Below, piece after piece: positions 54,201 through 64,000 of a stretch of 64,000 nt of DNA. The position numbers were made by a program, and so were the translations under genes. The DNA is taken from assembly GCA_038501625.1 (NCBI GenBank), contig JAZAYU010000034.1, positions 3,127,102-3,191,101 of the forward strand, written 5' to 3'. Within the stretch, counting starts at the first letter, position 1; the number at the start of each line of letters is the position of its first letter. The notes below the pieces were generated by a model that did not search any database, was not told the DNA's origin, and saw nothing but the letters and a program-made list of their open reading frames with translations. The DNA comes from Corbicula japonica. Lineage: Eukaryota; Mollusca; Bivalvia; Venerida; Cyrenidae.

Positions 54201-55000
54201 TACGTTTTTGGTAAAACCAAAGTCATCATACCAGATTCACTGACCGCATGGTTGCATGCAAGATTTCCATAAAGTAAGTAAGTTCGGGGCAGGCAGTCTT
54301 AGGGTAGTTACAATGATAATTTTCTAATTTCTGGTCAAAATCCAAATGAAAATTGAATAATGCCGCTCAAAAAGGGGGTTCGAGCAACCAAACCAAAACC
54401 CGCGCTGGATTCGCCCCTGTCCTCTGACATCTATTTCTAATTTAAGCAACTGGTTTTCACGATTTGAAACTTTCCATTGCCTAAATACACAACTCAGCTG
54501 CATGAATTATTACATTAATTGTAAGTTGGAGTTTCTTAACAAGCTATGCTAAGAAATGAAATACATTCGCACCAAAAAATACATATTTTGTCGTCATTCT
54601 CTTCACAGCACAGATGCGTTATAAAATGTTCACGATTGTATACAAGCTTGTTACTGTAAAACAAAGTAACTTTTTTTTTTGAAACGTTACACAAATTACC
54701 TAGTTCTTAAATCTTAATGAATCATTATTAGATAATCAAAATTGGTTGATTTGTGTGCAAAGAGCAGCTATTTATCATTATGTCAGAGCAAATCTGCTGG
54801 AAACGAAGAGCACGAGGTATGAAACACCATGAAAGTTTAATGACTTAATTAAACACTCGTTTTCCACGTTAAATCGAGAACAATTAGCAACCAAGAATGG
54901 TGTTTTTAAATTGAACAATCTAGCCTAATATTTGAAATTGGAAAATAACTTAAATAAGACATTTAGTTAGAGATAAAAAAACAACTCACTGAAACATGTG
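51280..55000. other. Intergenic, no gene recognised
   Basis: Very AT-rich with only short chance ORFs; no clear repeats beyond homopolymer runs. Confidence 0.5.
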
Positions 55001-55179
55001 ATCGGAGACCTGTCTCGGAATGTTTATTTTGGATGGGAGCCATCAGCTGATTAAGACTCAATACTGGTCTCCAGTCTCAGTTTCTTCACACTTGACCCAG
55101 TCTAAAATAAACTTCTTAAAGGGAGTGTATACAGTGCCACAAAAAACGTGACGAAAAAATGAGCAGATAATTGTGCTGT

Positions 55180-55345
55180 GCCCAAGGTTATAAAACTGAG
55201 CATGGAAACCAGTCTCAAATCTCAAGCATCTGATTGGCTGAAATGGCGACTGGTTGATTGGCTGAAATGGCGACCAGTCGCCATTTCAGCAAATCAGATG
55301 CTTGAGATTTGAGACTGGTTTCCAATCTCAGCTTTATAACCTTCA
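55180..55345. mobile_element. Family B foldback MITE with internal duplication
   Basis: Same arms as the intron copies; the segment TTGATTGGCTGAAATGGCGA is duplicated in tandem on the left arm. Just upstream (about 55000-55090) is a more decayed relative. Confidence 0.85.
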
Positions 55346-57412
55346 GCCCTGGTTAAAGTTAAAGAAAAACATTACCAAGTATTCGCGGTTTCAAAATGTC
55401 GTTTAATAATAGTAACAACCATTTATGATTGTCTTAACACGAAAATATGTTGCAAAAATCGAATACAGCCTTACACTTATTTGTGATGCTTTTGTTGAAA
55501 AGATCTACAGGCTAGTTAAAATGCGCAACATGGTAGCACTTTCAATACAGTGATTCTAGTAAAGGTTTGACTTTATATAATCTTACATTTTATATTTGAG
55601 AGAACTCGATTTTTTGCGTGTTTGTTGTCTTTGACGTTTTGAAATAATAATGTCATTTTTATGAAATGGTGTATTCATTGAAAGAAACACAGTCACCGTG
55701 AGAGCTCCTTATACCATCGATCGACATCAACTTTATTTTAGAAAAATAATACGCGTATCTTTAATTTTCTTTTGTTAACAAGGAATTCGACTGTATTGTA
55801 ATTTAGTAATAAATACGTTTCGTTCGAAATTAGTTTAGTCGATTTACTGCTAAGGGTGGTATAAAATGATATGTATATTATACATCCATCTCTCTTCCAT
55901 TGTTCAGGCTCCCAAATCGCTCTCACATTAATATTACGGGCCAAGAACATGACCCCTATGCCATAAATTACTTGCTTTAATAATCACGTGTCACTTTTAT
56001 ATCTGTGATCCTTTACTTATTGTTATGAGTATATTTAGCTTTGACTGAAGATGTATTCTACTTTCCTAATTTTAATTTAAATGATCTTTATATGAGTGAG
56101 CCTTTTTGCCATTTTTATATTATACGTTAATCGTGCCATAGGAACACATAACTGTTTATTTTTCTTTGCTATTGTTATTCTTAAACAAGGAGGTAGGTCT
56201 TCTGTCAAACCTGAGTGTACAGTACCCAACCCTTCCCCCACCCACCCTAACCCAACCGTTTATGGAAAAACAAAACGACTAGAACCATTCGAACAAAATA
56301 CTTTTCTCGATAATTTACAACTTGACTGTAATTATACAAAATAAAACGCATTTTTCAAATTATTTGGCATTACGCAGTTATTTTAAATGTTTTTTTCACA
56401 GAGTGTAAATTTGACAAGCACCGGTGCTATGTATGGGCAGCTGTTTTCAAAACCGGGAACATTTAACATTATTGACACGTTAGAGACTTAAACGGTAAAA
56501 ATGTCATCATTTTAGTATCTAGTTAGCGGGTAGCCTCTGGACTATGGGTTTCAGTATAATGAAAGGTTTCAGGCCCCGCCGCGTATGCTCGCAAAACGTT
56601 TTACGACCCGAGGGGCCTTGTCGCAGGGGGCAATCTAAAAGATTTAATTTTTTGAGGTAATGAATTTCAATGCTAATAACAGGTTTCATAAAGCTTCAGA
56701 CTAAATGCGACAAAGCGACTATAAAATTTTCAAAAGATGTTGTTAAATGTTGTAAGATTTACACCAATCTTTTATAAAGTGGTAGTTTAGTTGTAGTTGG
56801 ACTAAATTTATTGTTTAATTTTTGATTGATTTTTACTGCGAAACAAGGATATATTTCATGGAAATTTACATGTTTAAGGAAATTCAGCATGAAATGCTGC
56901 ATAGGATGCCCGAAGATATCAGCGAGAAGTGCATCCAATATCACGATTTAATTAAGTGTCAAAACCTATTTCTGCATTTCCGGTTTAAATGGCGGCGATA
57001 AACTAGATTTATTCTGTCGGACAAAACATGTATCATGCAATTTTCTTTTGAATTGTTTAAAGCGATGCAATCATGGAAATATTTGTTCATGAAAATTTAA
57101 TATAATGACGGCACTCTTTTTTGCTAAGTCTGTGTCTTCTCTATCACTACTAGCACGCGGATCGTCTGTGCAATAATTTTGAAAAAAAAAAACAGTAACT
57201 CAAATTTTGTTTTAATGAAAACATGTGTTCAACTTTCTTGAAATGTAACTCTGGTATCTGCGTCATGCACAATTTATGGTACAAAATTTTCGTCGCTTTA
57301 GTGCAATAACGGTGTAACTCCTTCATAGTTCATTGGTACTTATACAATGTTTGCACTAAGATAAAGAAATGTACTTTTCATTCGCTCTCGCTTGTAATGT
57401 ATGGTGTTCTAG
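55346..57412. other. Intergenic, no gene recognised
   Basis: AT-rich; no feature supported. Confidence 0.5.
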
Positions 57413-57655
57413 TATACCCCTTTTCTCCATATATATATACGATTTTTATCGCATGTGCAAACAGTATAGATCCAGATCAGCCAACACATTCTTGTCGTCT
57501 GATTAAGCTCTACACCGTTCACTTCTTGGTCAAAAAAACCTAATGAATTCCTATAATAAAAACCTAATTATAAAGCAGCGAACAAATGCGCCGGCTGATC
57601 TGGATCTACACGGTTTGCCAAGTAATAAAAGTAAAGTAATATCTATGGAGTAAAC
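57413..57655. mobile_element. Family A MITE
   Basis: CCCCTTTTCTCCATATATAT at the left, GTAGATCCAGATCAGCCAAC inside, CTATGGAGTAAA at the right. Confidence 0.75.
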
Positions 57656-57700
57656 TGATGCTGTGTGATATTATTCACATGGTCTGGTTCGACCATATTT

Positions 57701-57940
57701 TATCCTTTACTCCATATATACGGATTTAAACGCATGTGTGACAAGCGTAGATCCAGATCAGTCGGTACATCGGTGCCGTCTGATCTGGATCTGCACTAGC
57801 CACATCATGGTCAGAAATAACCTAACGTATCTAAAAGCTAACAGTGTATATCCTTATCCGACGACACGGATGTTCCCTTCTGATCTGGATCTACACTGTT
57901 CGCCCGAGCACTAAATGTTCATCTATGGATTAAAGGGTTG
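57701..57940. mobile_element. Family A MITE
   Basis: TATCCTTTACTCCATATATA at the left, GGTCAGAAATAACCTAACGT in the middle, ATGGATTAAAGGGTT at the right. Same orientation as the copy 45 bp upstream. Confidence 0.8.
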
Positions 57941-58024
57941 AGCAACATTTATGTATTACGTGTTCCCTGCACCGATGCAAACAACAAGACAACTGTTAAA
58001 TGAAAGTTTCGATATGTAAATGGA

Positions 58025-60186
58025 CACGGTATGTATCCCAATAATCGGCGCTCGGATGATAACGTCAGGCTCGGATGATAAGAGCGGCTCGAGTTGCGGA
58101 TGAGAGTGAAAATGTGTTAATATTTATACTTTTATCTTTTACTAATGTCGATTTAAATCACGTTAGTGATTGCAATTGTTCTAGGCCAACATAAGCTATA
58201 TAAAACTGGAATGGTTTTTGCAGACAGTCCCTACATTGTGGTGAAAATCACCAAAGAAGGTGGAAAATTCGACCCATCGCTCAAAATTAAACAAGTTTCC
58301 ATATTTATTTAGATAGATGAGTGAAGAAAACATAACTATTTGATCCTTTACAGTCCCTCTGTTAATAAACAATCACAACATGATAACACAGTTCGGTAAA
58401 AATGAATCTAAATCTTACGTTTTCTGAAGATGTCAAAGCGAGATGGATAATCGCTGGCTTCAGTAAAATTTGTTAAAGATAATAGGTGGCTCAAACTAAG
58501 TAATGACCAGGCTTATAATTTTATCTTCAGGAAAATGTATCAATACTTAATGTTTTTATCATTTCTCAACTGTGAAATCGCGTGTTATGTTCGCCCTTTG
58601 TCCGCGCGCGTGTGTGTCAACAATGTCTTCAAACGACACCTCATCTACAGGCCATATTTTAACAACATGTTTTTTGATGAAGGAATTCACACTTGTAAAA
58701 GTTCTTTCCTTGACAAATTGTGGTTTCTTTTGCAACCAATCGAAATAACAGATTCAACATGAAACGAGAAATGAAATAAAATGTTTATTGGAAAAATATA
58801 AAGAAGAGCCGTCGGTATCTTTCTGCTAGATGGATAAAAATTATAATAAATAAAATAAGTCACAATTGACTTTTTAATTGTCTTTTGCCAGAAAAAAACT
58901 TATATTAGAAAATATTTGGAACTAACAGGACATTCTTTTGTTTTTAAAGGTGTTCTAGCGATTATCTCTTGTGTGTCATCTTTTTTATGAATGATGAATA
59001 TAATCCCGTCTGTGACTGTGATGCATTTTTGTTGGGATGTCACTGCGTTTGGTATGACACTTGGTAGAACTCGAGTAGGGTATCCTTTTTTACCAGTTGA
59101 CTCATCTAGTAGAAATTTCTGGTATTTGATGCACGAATGCCAATGTAATAGCGTGAAGCGGGAGACAACCTCTGTCAAAGATTCCGACTCTGCGCCCCAC
59201 TAGTAGCATTTGAAAGCAGTGCTCACAGTTTCTGCAATGTAATTAAATATGCAATTTATTACACTTCGTGGCGCTTAACTTGATAAGAGTGTGAACTGGT
59301 TCTAAGAAAGAATGGTATATTTGTAAGTTTTATATTGCGTATATCAAAACAGAACAGACCTGGTCACATCCAGGAGCGTCACCGGTGTCAAGAACTGGGT
59401 GTGTCTATAGAACCAATGAATGATTTTGAACCTTAACAACTACACGCTGAAAACTAGCAAACTAGGTTATCTTACAAGGGCGTAAAACCTGAATTATGAT
59501 ATGATATGAAATGATATATTGTACATCTAAATCACTTAAGATTACTACAGTGCCAATTTAAATTGTGTGACCTTCATTATTACTTACCGAAAACAGATAA
59601 GTTGTTGGACAATGACTTCTGGTCCTGGAAGATAAAAATGGATTTAAAAACTAATAAACATTACTTTAAAGCTAATAAACATTAGGATGAAAAGGTCAGT
59701 TTGTTCATTTTCCATACAATTTTAAATGTAGCCAGCTATTATCTTTACTGAAGCCAGCGATTATCCATCTCGCTTTGACATCTTCAGAAAAAGTAAGGTT
59801 TAAATTCATTTTTACCGAACTGTGTTACCATGTTGTGATTGTTTTTTAACAGAGGGACAGTAAAGGATCAAATAGTTATGTTTTCTTCACTCAACTACCT
59901 AAATACAGATAGAAACTTGTTTAATTTTGAGCGATGGGTCGAATTTTCCACCTTCTTCGGGATTTTCACCACAATGTAGGGACTTTCTGCAAAACCATTG
60001 TAGTTTTATATATCTTACGTTGGCCTAGAACAATTGCAATCACTAACGTGATTTAAATCGGCATTAGTAAAAGATAAAAGTAAAAATACTAACGCTTTTT
60101 TTCACTCTCATCCGCAACTCGAGCCGCTCTTATCATCCGAGCCTGACGTTGTCATCCGAGTGCTGATTGTTGGGATACATACCGTG
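58025..60186. mobile_element. 2.2-kb foldback element, about 475-bp arms, possible TSD ATGGA
   Basis: The left arm (about 58025-58500) starts CACGGTATGTATCCCA. The right arm (about 59710-60186) ends TGGGATACATACCGTG. The arms share long stretches, e.g. GATGTCAAAGCGAGATGGAT against ATCCATCTCGCTTTGACATC. ATGGA flanks both sides. A CAC terminus with a 5-bp TSD would be compatible with Transib-type elements, but that is inference. The 1.2-kb centre is unique. Confidence 0.75.
58900..59199 (-). CDS. Possible single exon of unknown protein inside the foldback element
   Basis: The minus-strand frame is open for about 100 codons to a stop at 58900. It follows a CTAG that could act as a splice acceptor at about 59200. 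It reads WGAESESLTEVV, then LLHWHSCIKYQKFLLDEST, then KCITVTDGIIFIIHKKDD. Composition is protein-like but no family is recognised and no ATG starts it. It could be a passenger exon or chance. Confidence 0.25.
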   Translation of the reverse strand, partial: WGAESESLTEVVSRFTLLHWHSCIKYQKFLLDESTGKKGYPTRVLPSVIPNAVTSQQKCITVTDGIIFIIHKKDDTQEIIARTPLKTKECPVSSKYFLI

Positions 60187-60598
60187 ATGGAGCCATTTTA
60201 AGAAAATTTTCTATGAATGAATGCATACTAAGTCGATGAACATGCTATAAGGTAAGGTATGCTGCTTATTCTAAATGTGTGCAAAATCAATCAATCTTCT
60301 AAAATATTTGAATAATTAGAAACAATTGAAAATCGATTTGCAAAACTATGTGATCGGACACAATTGAGTTGTAATGTCATTTCTACATAATTGTTCCCAT
60401 CAGTCATTCAAAAGCTGTTGTTTTTTTTTCTTTAAAATTACCATGTACTTTAAAAATACAATTTTCATGATAAAACGTTAATTATGTAAACCTATATTTT
60501 CTCTTTTATCACGTTATTAGAAATGAAATATGTTTTTGCTAAAGGAGTTTGTTGAATTGTCATAACTGTTTTTATCTATTACTTTTTTTCAAAGAATG

Positions 60599-61055
60599 AC
60601 CGTTTTCAACGTTGGTCAGCATGTCCCAACGCGACTCAACATGGCTCAACGTGGCTCAACGTTATTCAGCATGGCCCAACGCGCTCAACATGGCACAATG
60701 TTGCTCAATGTTGGTCAGCATGGCCCAACGCGACTCAACATGGCTCAATGTTGCTCAGCGTTGCTCAGCATGGCCCAACGCGACTCAACATGGCTCAATG
60801 TTGCTCAACGTTAGCGAGCATGGCCCAGCGCGACTCAACATGGCTCAATGTTGCTCAACTTTAGTCAGCATGGCCCAACGCGACTCAACATGGCTCAATA
60901 TTGCTCAACGTTAGTCAGTATGGCCCAACGCGACTCAACATGGCTCAATGTTGCTCAACGTTAGTCAGCATGGCCCAGCGCGACTCAACATAACTCAATG
61001 TTGCTCAACGTTGGTCAGCATGGCCCAGCGCGACTCAACATGGCTCAACAGAAGG
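60599..61055. repeat. 50-bp minisatellite built of five 10-bp submotifs
   Basis: About nine copies of CATGGCCCAACGCGACTCAA + CATGGCTCAATGTTGCTCAA + CGTTAGTCAG. Each 10-mer ends CAA or CAG. TGGCCCA(A/G)CG recurs at 60821, 60871, 60921, 60971 and 61021, exactly 50 apart. ORFs through it are artefacts. Confidence 0.92.
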
Positions 61056-62138
61056 TTTAGACCTCCACACCAAATGCAGGGGCACGCACATATCAAAACA
61101 TTTATAATAACCGTTACGATATATGCCTAACACTTTCACATACAGCTCAACGGCCCCATCCCACAGTGACCTGTATATACGAATCAGGAGGAGCTGGATT
61201 CGGGCCTCCGGGGTGCTTGTACTTTTTTTCTAAATTGATCTCTCTAGTGATCCAATGCAACATAAAGACGCCAGATAAAAATGTTGGATATTCGCAACTG
61301 AAAAAAACGTCGATACCCAATTCCTTCCGTTACACTATGCCGTACATTACATTTAGGGAATCACTATGAAGACAGCGTGACTAAATCGGTAGTGCCAAAC
61401 TAGGCGTCCATCCGGCATTACTATTCTATCATAGTACCGGCTTGATGTCATAAATCATTGTGACGCAGACACTGAGCTGTCCCGTCAGAAACGTTTTTCC
61501 GATCTGACCCTGACTTGAAGAAAATCCCTCCCAGATCGCGGCCTTTGACAGAATCTATGCTCTCGGCTATAAAATCTGTTAATAAAACGGCATTGCATGC
61601 TGGGAGATTGACGTCCTTAAGGATGAAAAATAAAAGTTATTACCAGATTGAATCATTATAAATCAGGCGCTTGCTTCAGCCTCTTAATCACCAAGATGCT
61701 TTCTTCATATTTTAGAAAATTCCGGTAAAGATTGGAAAATGGACTTTCTTTTTCATTTTATGATCCTTTTGGAAAATTCATTTGCTTTATTGCTTTTGTT
61801 TTTCAATCAAAGTCAGATGATAATTATTTCTCTGTTTTAATTTTGGTTGCACACTATAAAAGCCCATAATCTCGCAATGAACACCGACAAGGTTCCCCAT
61901 TTCTAAAATTATTTTTCTTTCACATAATTACAAAAGAAGCGGAGTGAAATATATCATGGTTACTTGGCACGCAAATAAGGAGATGTTCTTCAATTAATAA
62001 TCTTGTATACCTTATGGGCTTTTACTGCTACATTGACGAGGATATATCTCAACACAGCTCCTAGAAAATAGCAGGATAATACGCTTAAAGTAATCGGCGA
62101 AATTCTTTAGACCAACAACAATATAATCCAACTTCTTG
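61056..62138. other. Intergenic, no gene recognised
   Basis: No feature supported. Confidence 0.5.
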
Positions 62139-62278
62139 GCACAAGATCATTAAACTAAAATCGGAGACCAGTCTCAAATCTCAAGCATCTGATTGAGTGA
62201 AATGGCGATTGGTCGCCATTTCAGCCAATCAGATGCTTGAGATCTAGAACTTGTCTCCGATCCCAATTTTAAAATTTT
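62139..62278. mobile_element. Family B foldback MITE, diverged outer arms
   Basis: ACAAGATCATTAAACTAAAA at the left; the core AAATGGCGATTGGTCGCCAT is retained. Confidence 0.82.
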
Positions 62279-62461
62279 ATCAAATACATGATATTTCGAC
62301 TAGGAAATATTAGAAATACTTTGACATTTTAATTTAATTCAACATAATTTTTGCTTTTTAAACGTTTTTAAAATTAACCAGAACAAATAAGTCTATACAA
62401 ATTTTCGACGAGGCATTTTTTGTGGACGTCAGTATACTTACAATGCTCTTGTTCAGCTACA

Positions 62462-62580
62462 GGGCCCAAGATCATAAAACTAAAGCTGGAGACCAGACTC
62501 AAATCTGGTCGCCATTTCAGCCAATCAAATGCTTGAGATTTGAGTCTGGTCTCCAATCTCAGTTTTATGATCTTGGGCCC
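62462..62580. mobile_element. Family B foldback MITE with exact ends
   Basis: Starts GGGCCCAAGATCATAAAACT and ends with its near-exact inverse. Because both ends are complete it best defines the family terminus. Part of the left inner arm is deleted. Confidence 0.87.
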
Positions 62581-63307
62581 AGATATATTCGATGTACCCT
62601 TTCATACTGCTTTCAAAATGGTAGAGATCATTCGGTCAGTCAAAAACTGGCATGCGGCTGGCTGGCTGAATGATGATGTCTACTATTTTGAAAGCTCGAG
62701 GCATGTTATCACGAAGTTTCTTTAACTAAAATTAAAACGGAGAAATATTAGCCCCCAATATTTTCTATAAAATATCAAATAAACGTGTTATTTGTATTTC
62801 CGGAGTACGTGTGCATGTTGCTATGGTTATAGATGGGTAAAGCATGTCACATTGGTGACACTGTCGACATTAATTCAAGAAACTCCAAATCTATTCTCCA
62901 CGAAGGCGGTCATATTATTTTGACTTCATCATTTATTTCCACGAACCGATCATCTACAATCTAATTTCTTCTGACAAAAGATTGATAACCGCCTGAGTAA
63001 ATGATCAATTTGTTGTAACATGGCACAACGAAATTCTGCCTTAATCTGTCCGATTTTCATTATATATTATTGATAGGTTACTTTTTTATATATATAATTT
63101 TTTTCGGAAGTCGGTGACATAATAAGGAATCGCTAAAAACTTCTTAATTTTAAAAGTAAAAACAGATTAAAGTTATTTTTTAACAATCGAATTGTTATAA
63201 TGGTGCTGGTTAATTAATTACTGTATTAATTAAAACGTTCAATCTCTTTTAATATTGCAAAATTTACAAAAAATAAAATTATTATCTTCTCAAAGAAAAC
63301 TCGCACT

Positions 63308-63453
63308 GGCCCAAAATTATAAAACTAAAACTGGAGATCAGTTTAAAGTCTTCAGCATTTGATTTGCTGAGATGCAGACAAATCTCCATTTCAGCTTATT
63401 GCATACATGAGATCTGAGACTGGTCTCAATTAATAGTTTTACGATCTTGGGCA
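63308..63453. mobile_element. Family B MITE, diverged
   Basis: GGCCCAAAATTATAAAACTA through TTTTACGATCTTGGGC. A further half arm lies at 63480-63519. Confidence 0.78.
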
Positions 63454-63519
63454 AGGTGACTAGTTTCAGTAAATAAAGTTTTACAGTCTCCAGTTTTAGT
63501 TTTATGATTTTGCGCCCTG

Positions 63520-64000
63520 GTAAATCCGCAGCATTGTAGTCACAAGTTAATTTTTTTAGTGTATCTTTTTTTAAGTAAGAAAAGAGACATTGTGTTAAAC
63601 AGGCGCTTGCATTGTTGTTCGATTCTGAACATATCAAGTAAAATGCTTTACGATGTAAGGAATCTTTATTGGCAAGGAAAATTAAAATATGGTCTTACAA
63701 ATTATGTTTTTCAAAGACTTTTTTCTGTCTATTGAAATTCTCTTCGGTATACCCTACCCCATTTGCGCTCCAAAAATAGTCTGTCGTTTATTTTATAGCT
63801 GGTGAATTTATTGTGATCGTATGGCAATCTTCTTATACAAGTATAATCTTTTAATTAACTTCATATCTAAGGACGATCAACAAACAATAAAGTCTTCGTT
63901 TTGTTACAACAAACCACATTTTTTCAAAGATTTTCAAAGGTAAATCTTAAAGTGAAGATTTTTAGTTTGAAATTGCAAATCATATGGATGGATGCGTTCA
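63520..64000. other. Window end, nothing recognised
   Basis: AT-rich sequence without supported features. Confidence 0.5.

Noticed and set aside
60596..61130. Overlapping open frames of about 100 codons
   Set aside because: Generated by the 50-bp tandem repeat; no start or splice context and no non-repeat sequence.

Overview
This is a eukaryotic, metazoan window. It is AT-rich, the genes have introns, and the non-coding DNA is packed with transposon debris. The repeat set (TTAA-flanked MITEs, CCAAT-bearing foldback MITEs, and a Helitron-like element with a roughly 150-bp tandem core) resembles what is described from marine bivalves. A bivalve mollusc is the best guess; the species is not determined.

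One host gene is clear. It is a plus-strand, eight-exon orthologue of SS18 (synovial sarcoma translocation protein, SYT), a BAF/SWI-SNF chromatin-remodelling subunit. Its CDS runs from 3381 to 34085 and predicts 528 aa. All seven introns have GT-AG ends and compatible phases. Exons 1-3 encode the conserved SNH domain, and exons 4-8 encode a Q/P/G/M/N-rich activation tail. The likely 3' UTR begins at 34086 with a 31-bp minisatellite.

The introns are mostly transposable elements, and several have readable target-site duplications (TSDs). Intron 1 holds an 8.9-kb foldback element (3618-12565, TSD GCTTTTAA). A 4.25-kb MULE transposon (3689-7937, TSD CTCGGGGC) is inserted inside it. The MULE carries an apparently intact, six-exon, minus-strand gene for a PHD-FLYWCH-MULE transposase. 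Intron 2 has a hAT-like element ending 43 bp before exon 3. Intron 5 has a mariner remnant and a second hAT-like element. Intron 6 has a 3.8-kb TIR element with a possible spliced gene of unknown function. Intron 7 has a TA-flanked element enclosing a Helitron-like element, whose tandem array alternates exactly between 146- and 157-bp monomers and repeats a DR0 nuclear-receptor motif.

Two MITE families recur. Family A (about 240 bp, TTAA-flanked, TIR CCCTTT..TCCATA) is dense inside SS18 and rare downstream. Family B (about 140 bp, near-perfect hairpin with CCAAT boxes) occurs in SS18 introns and the 3' flank.

From about 37.2 kb to the end I see no convincing host gene. This part holds family B copies, two minisatellites (30 bp at about 50.2-51.3 kb, 50 bp at about 60.6-61.05 kb), a 2.2-kb foldback element, a (GAT)n tract, two tRNA-like SINE fragments and AT-rich DNA.
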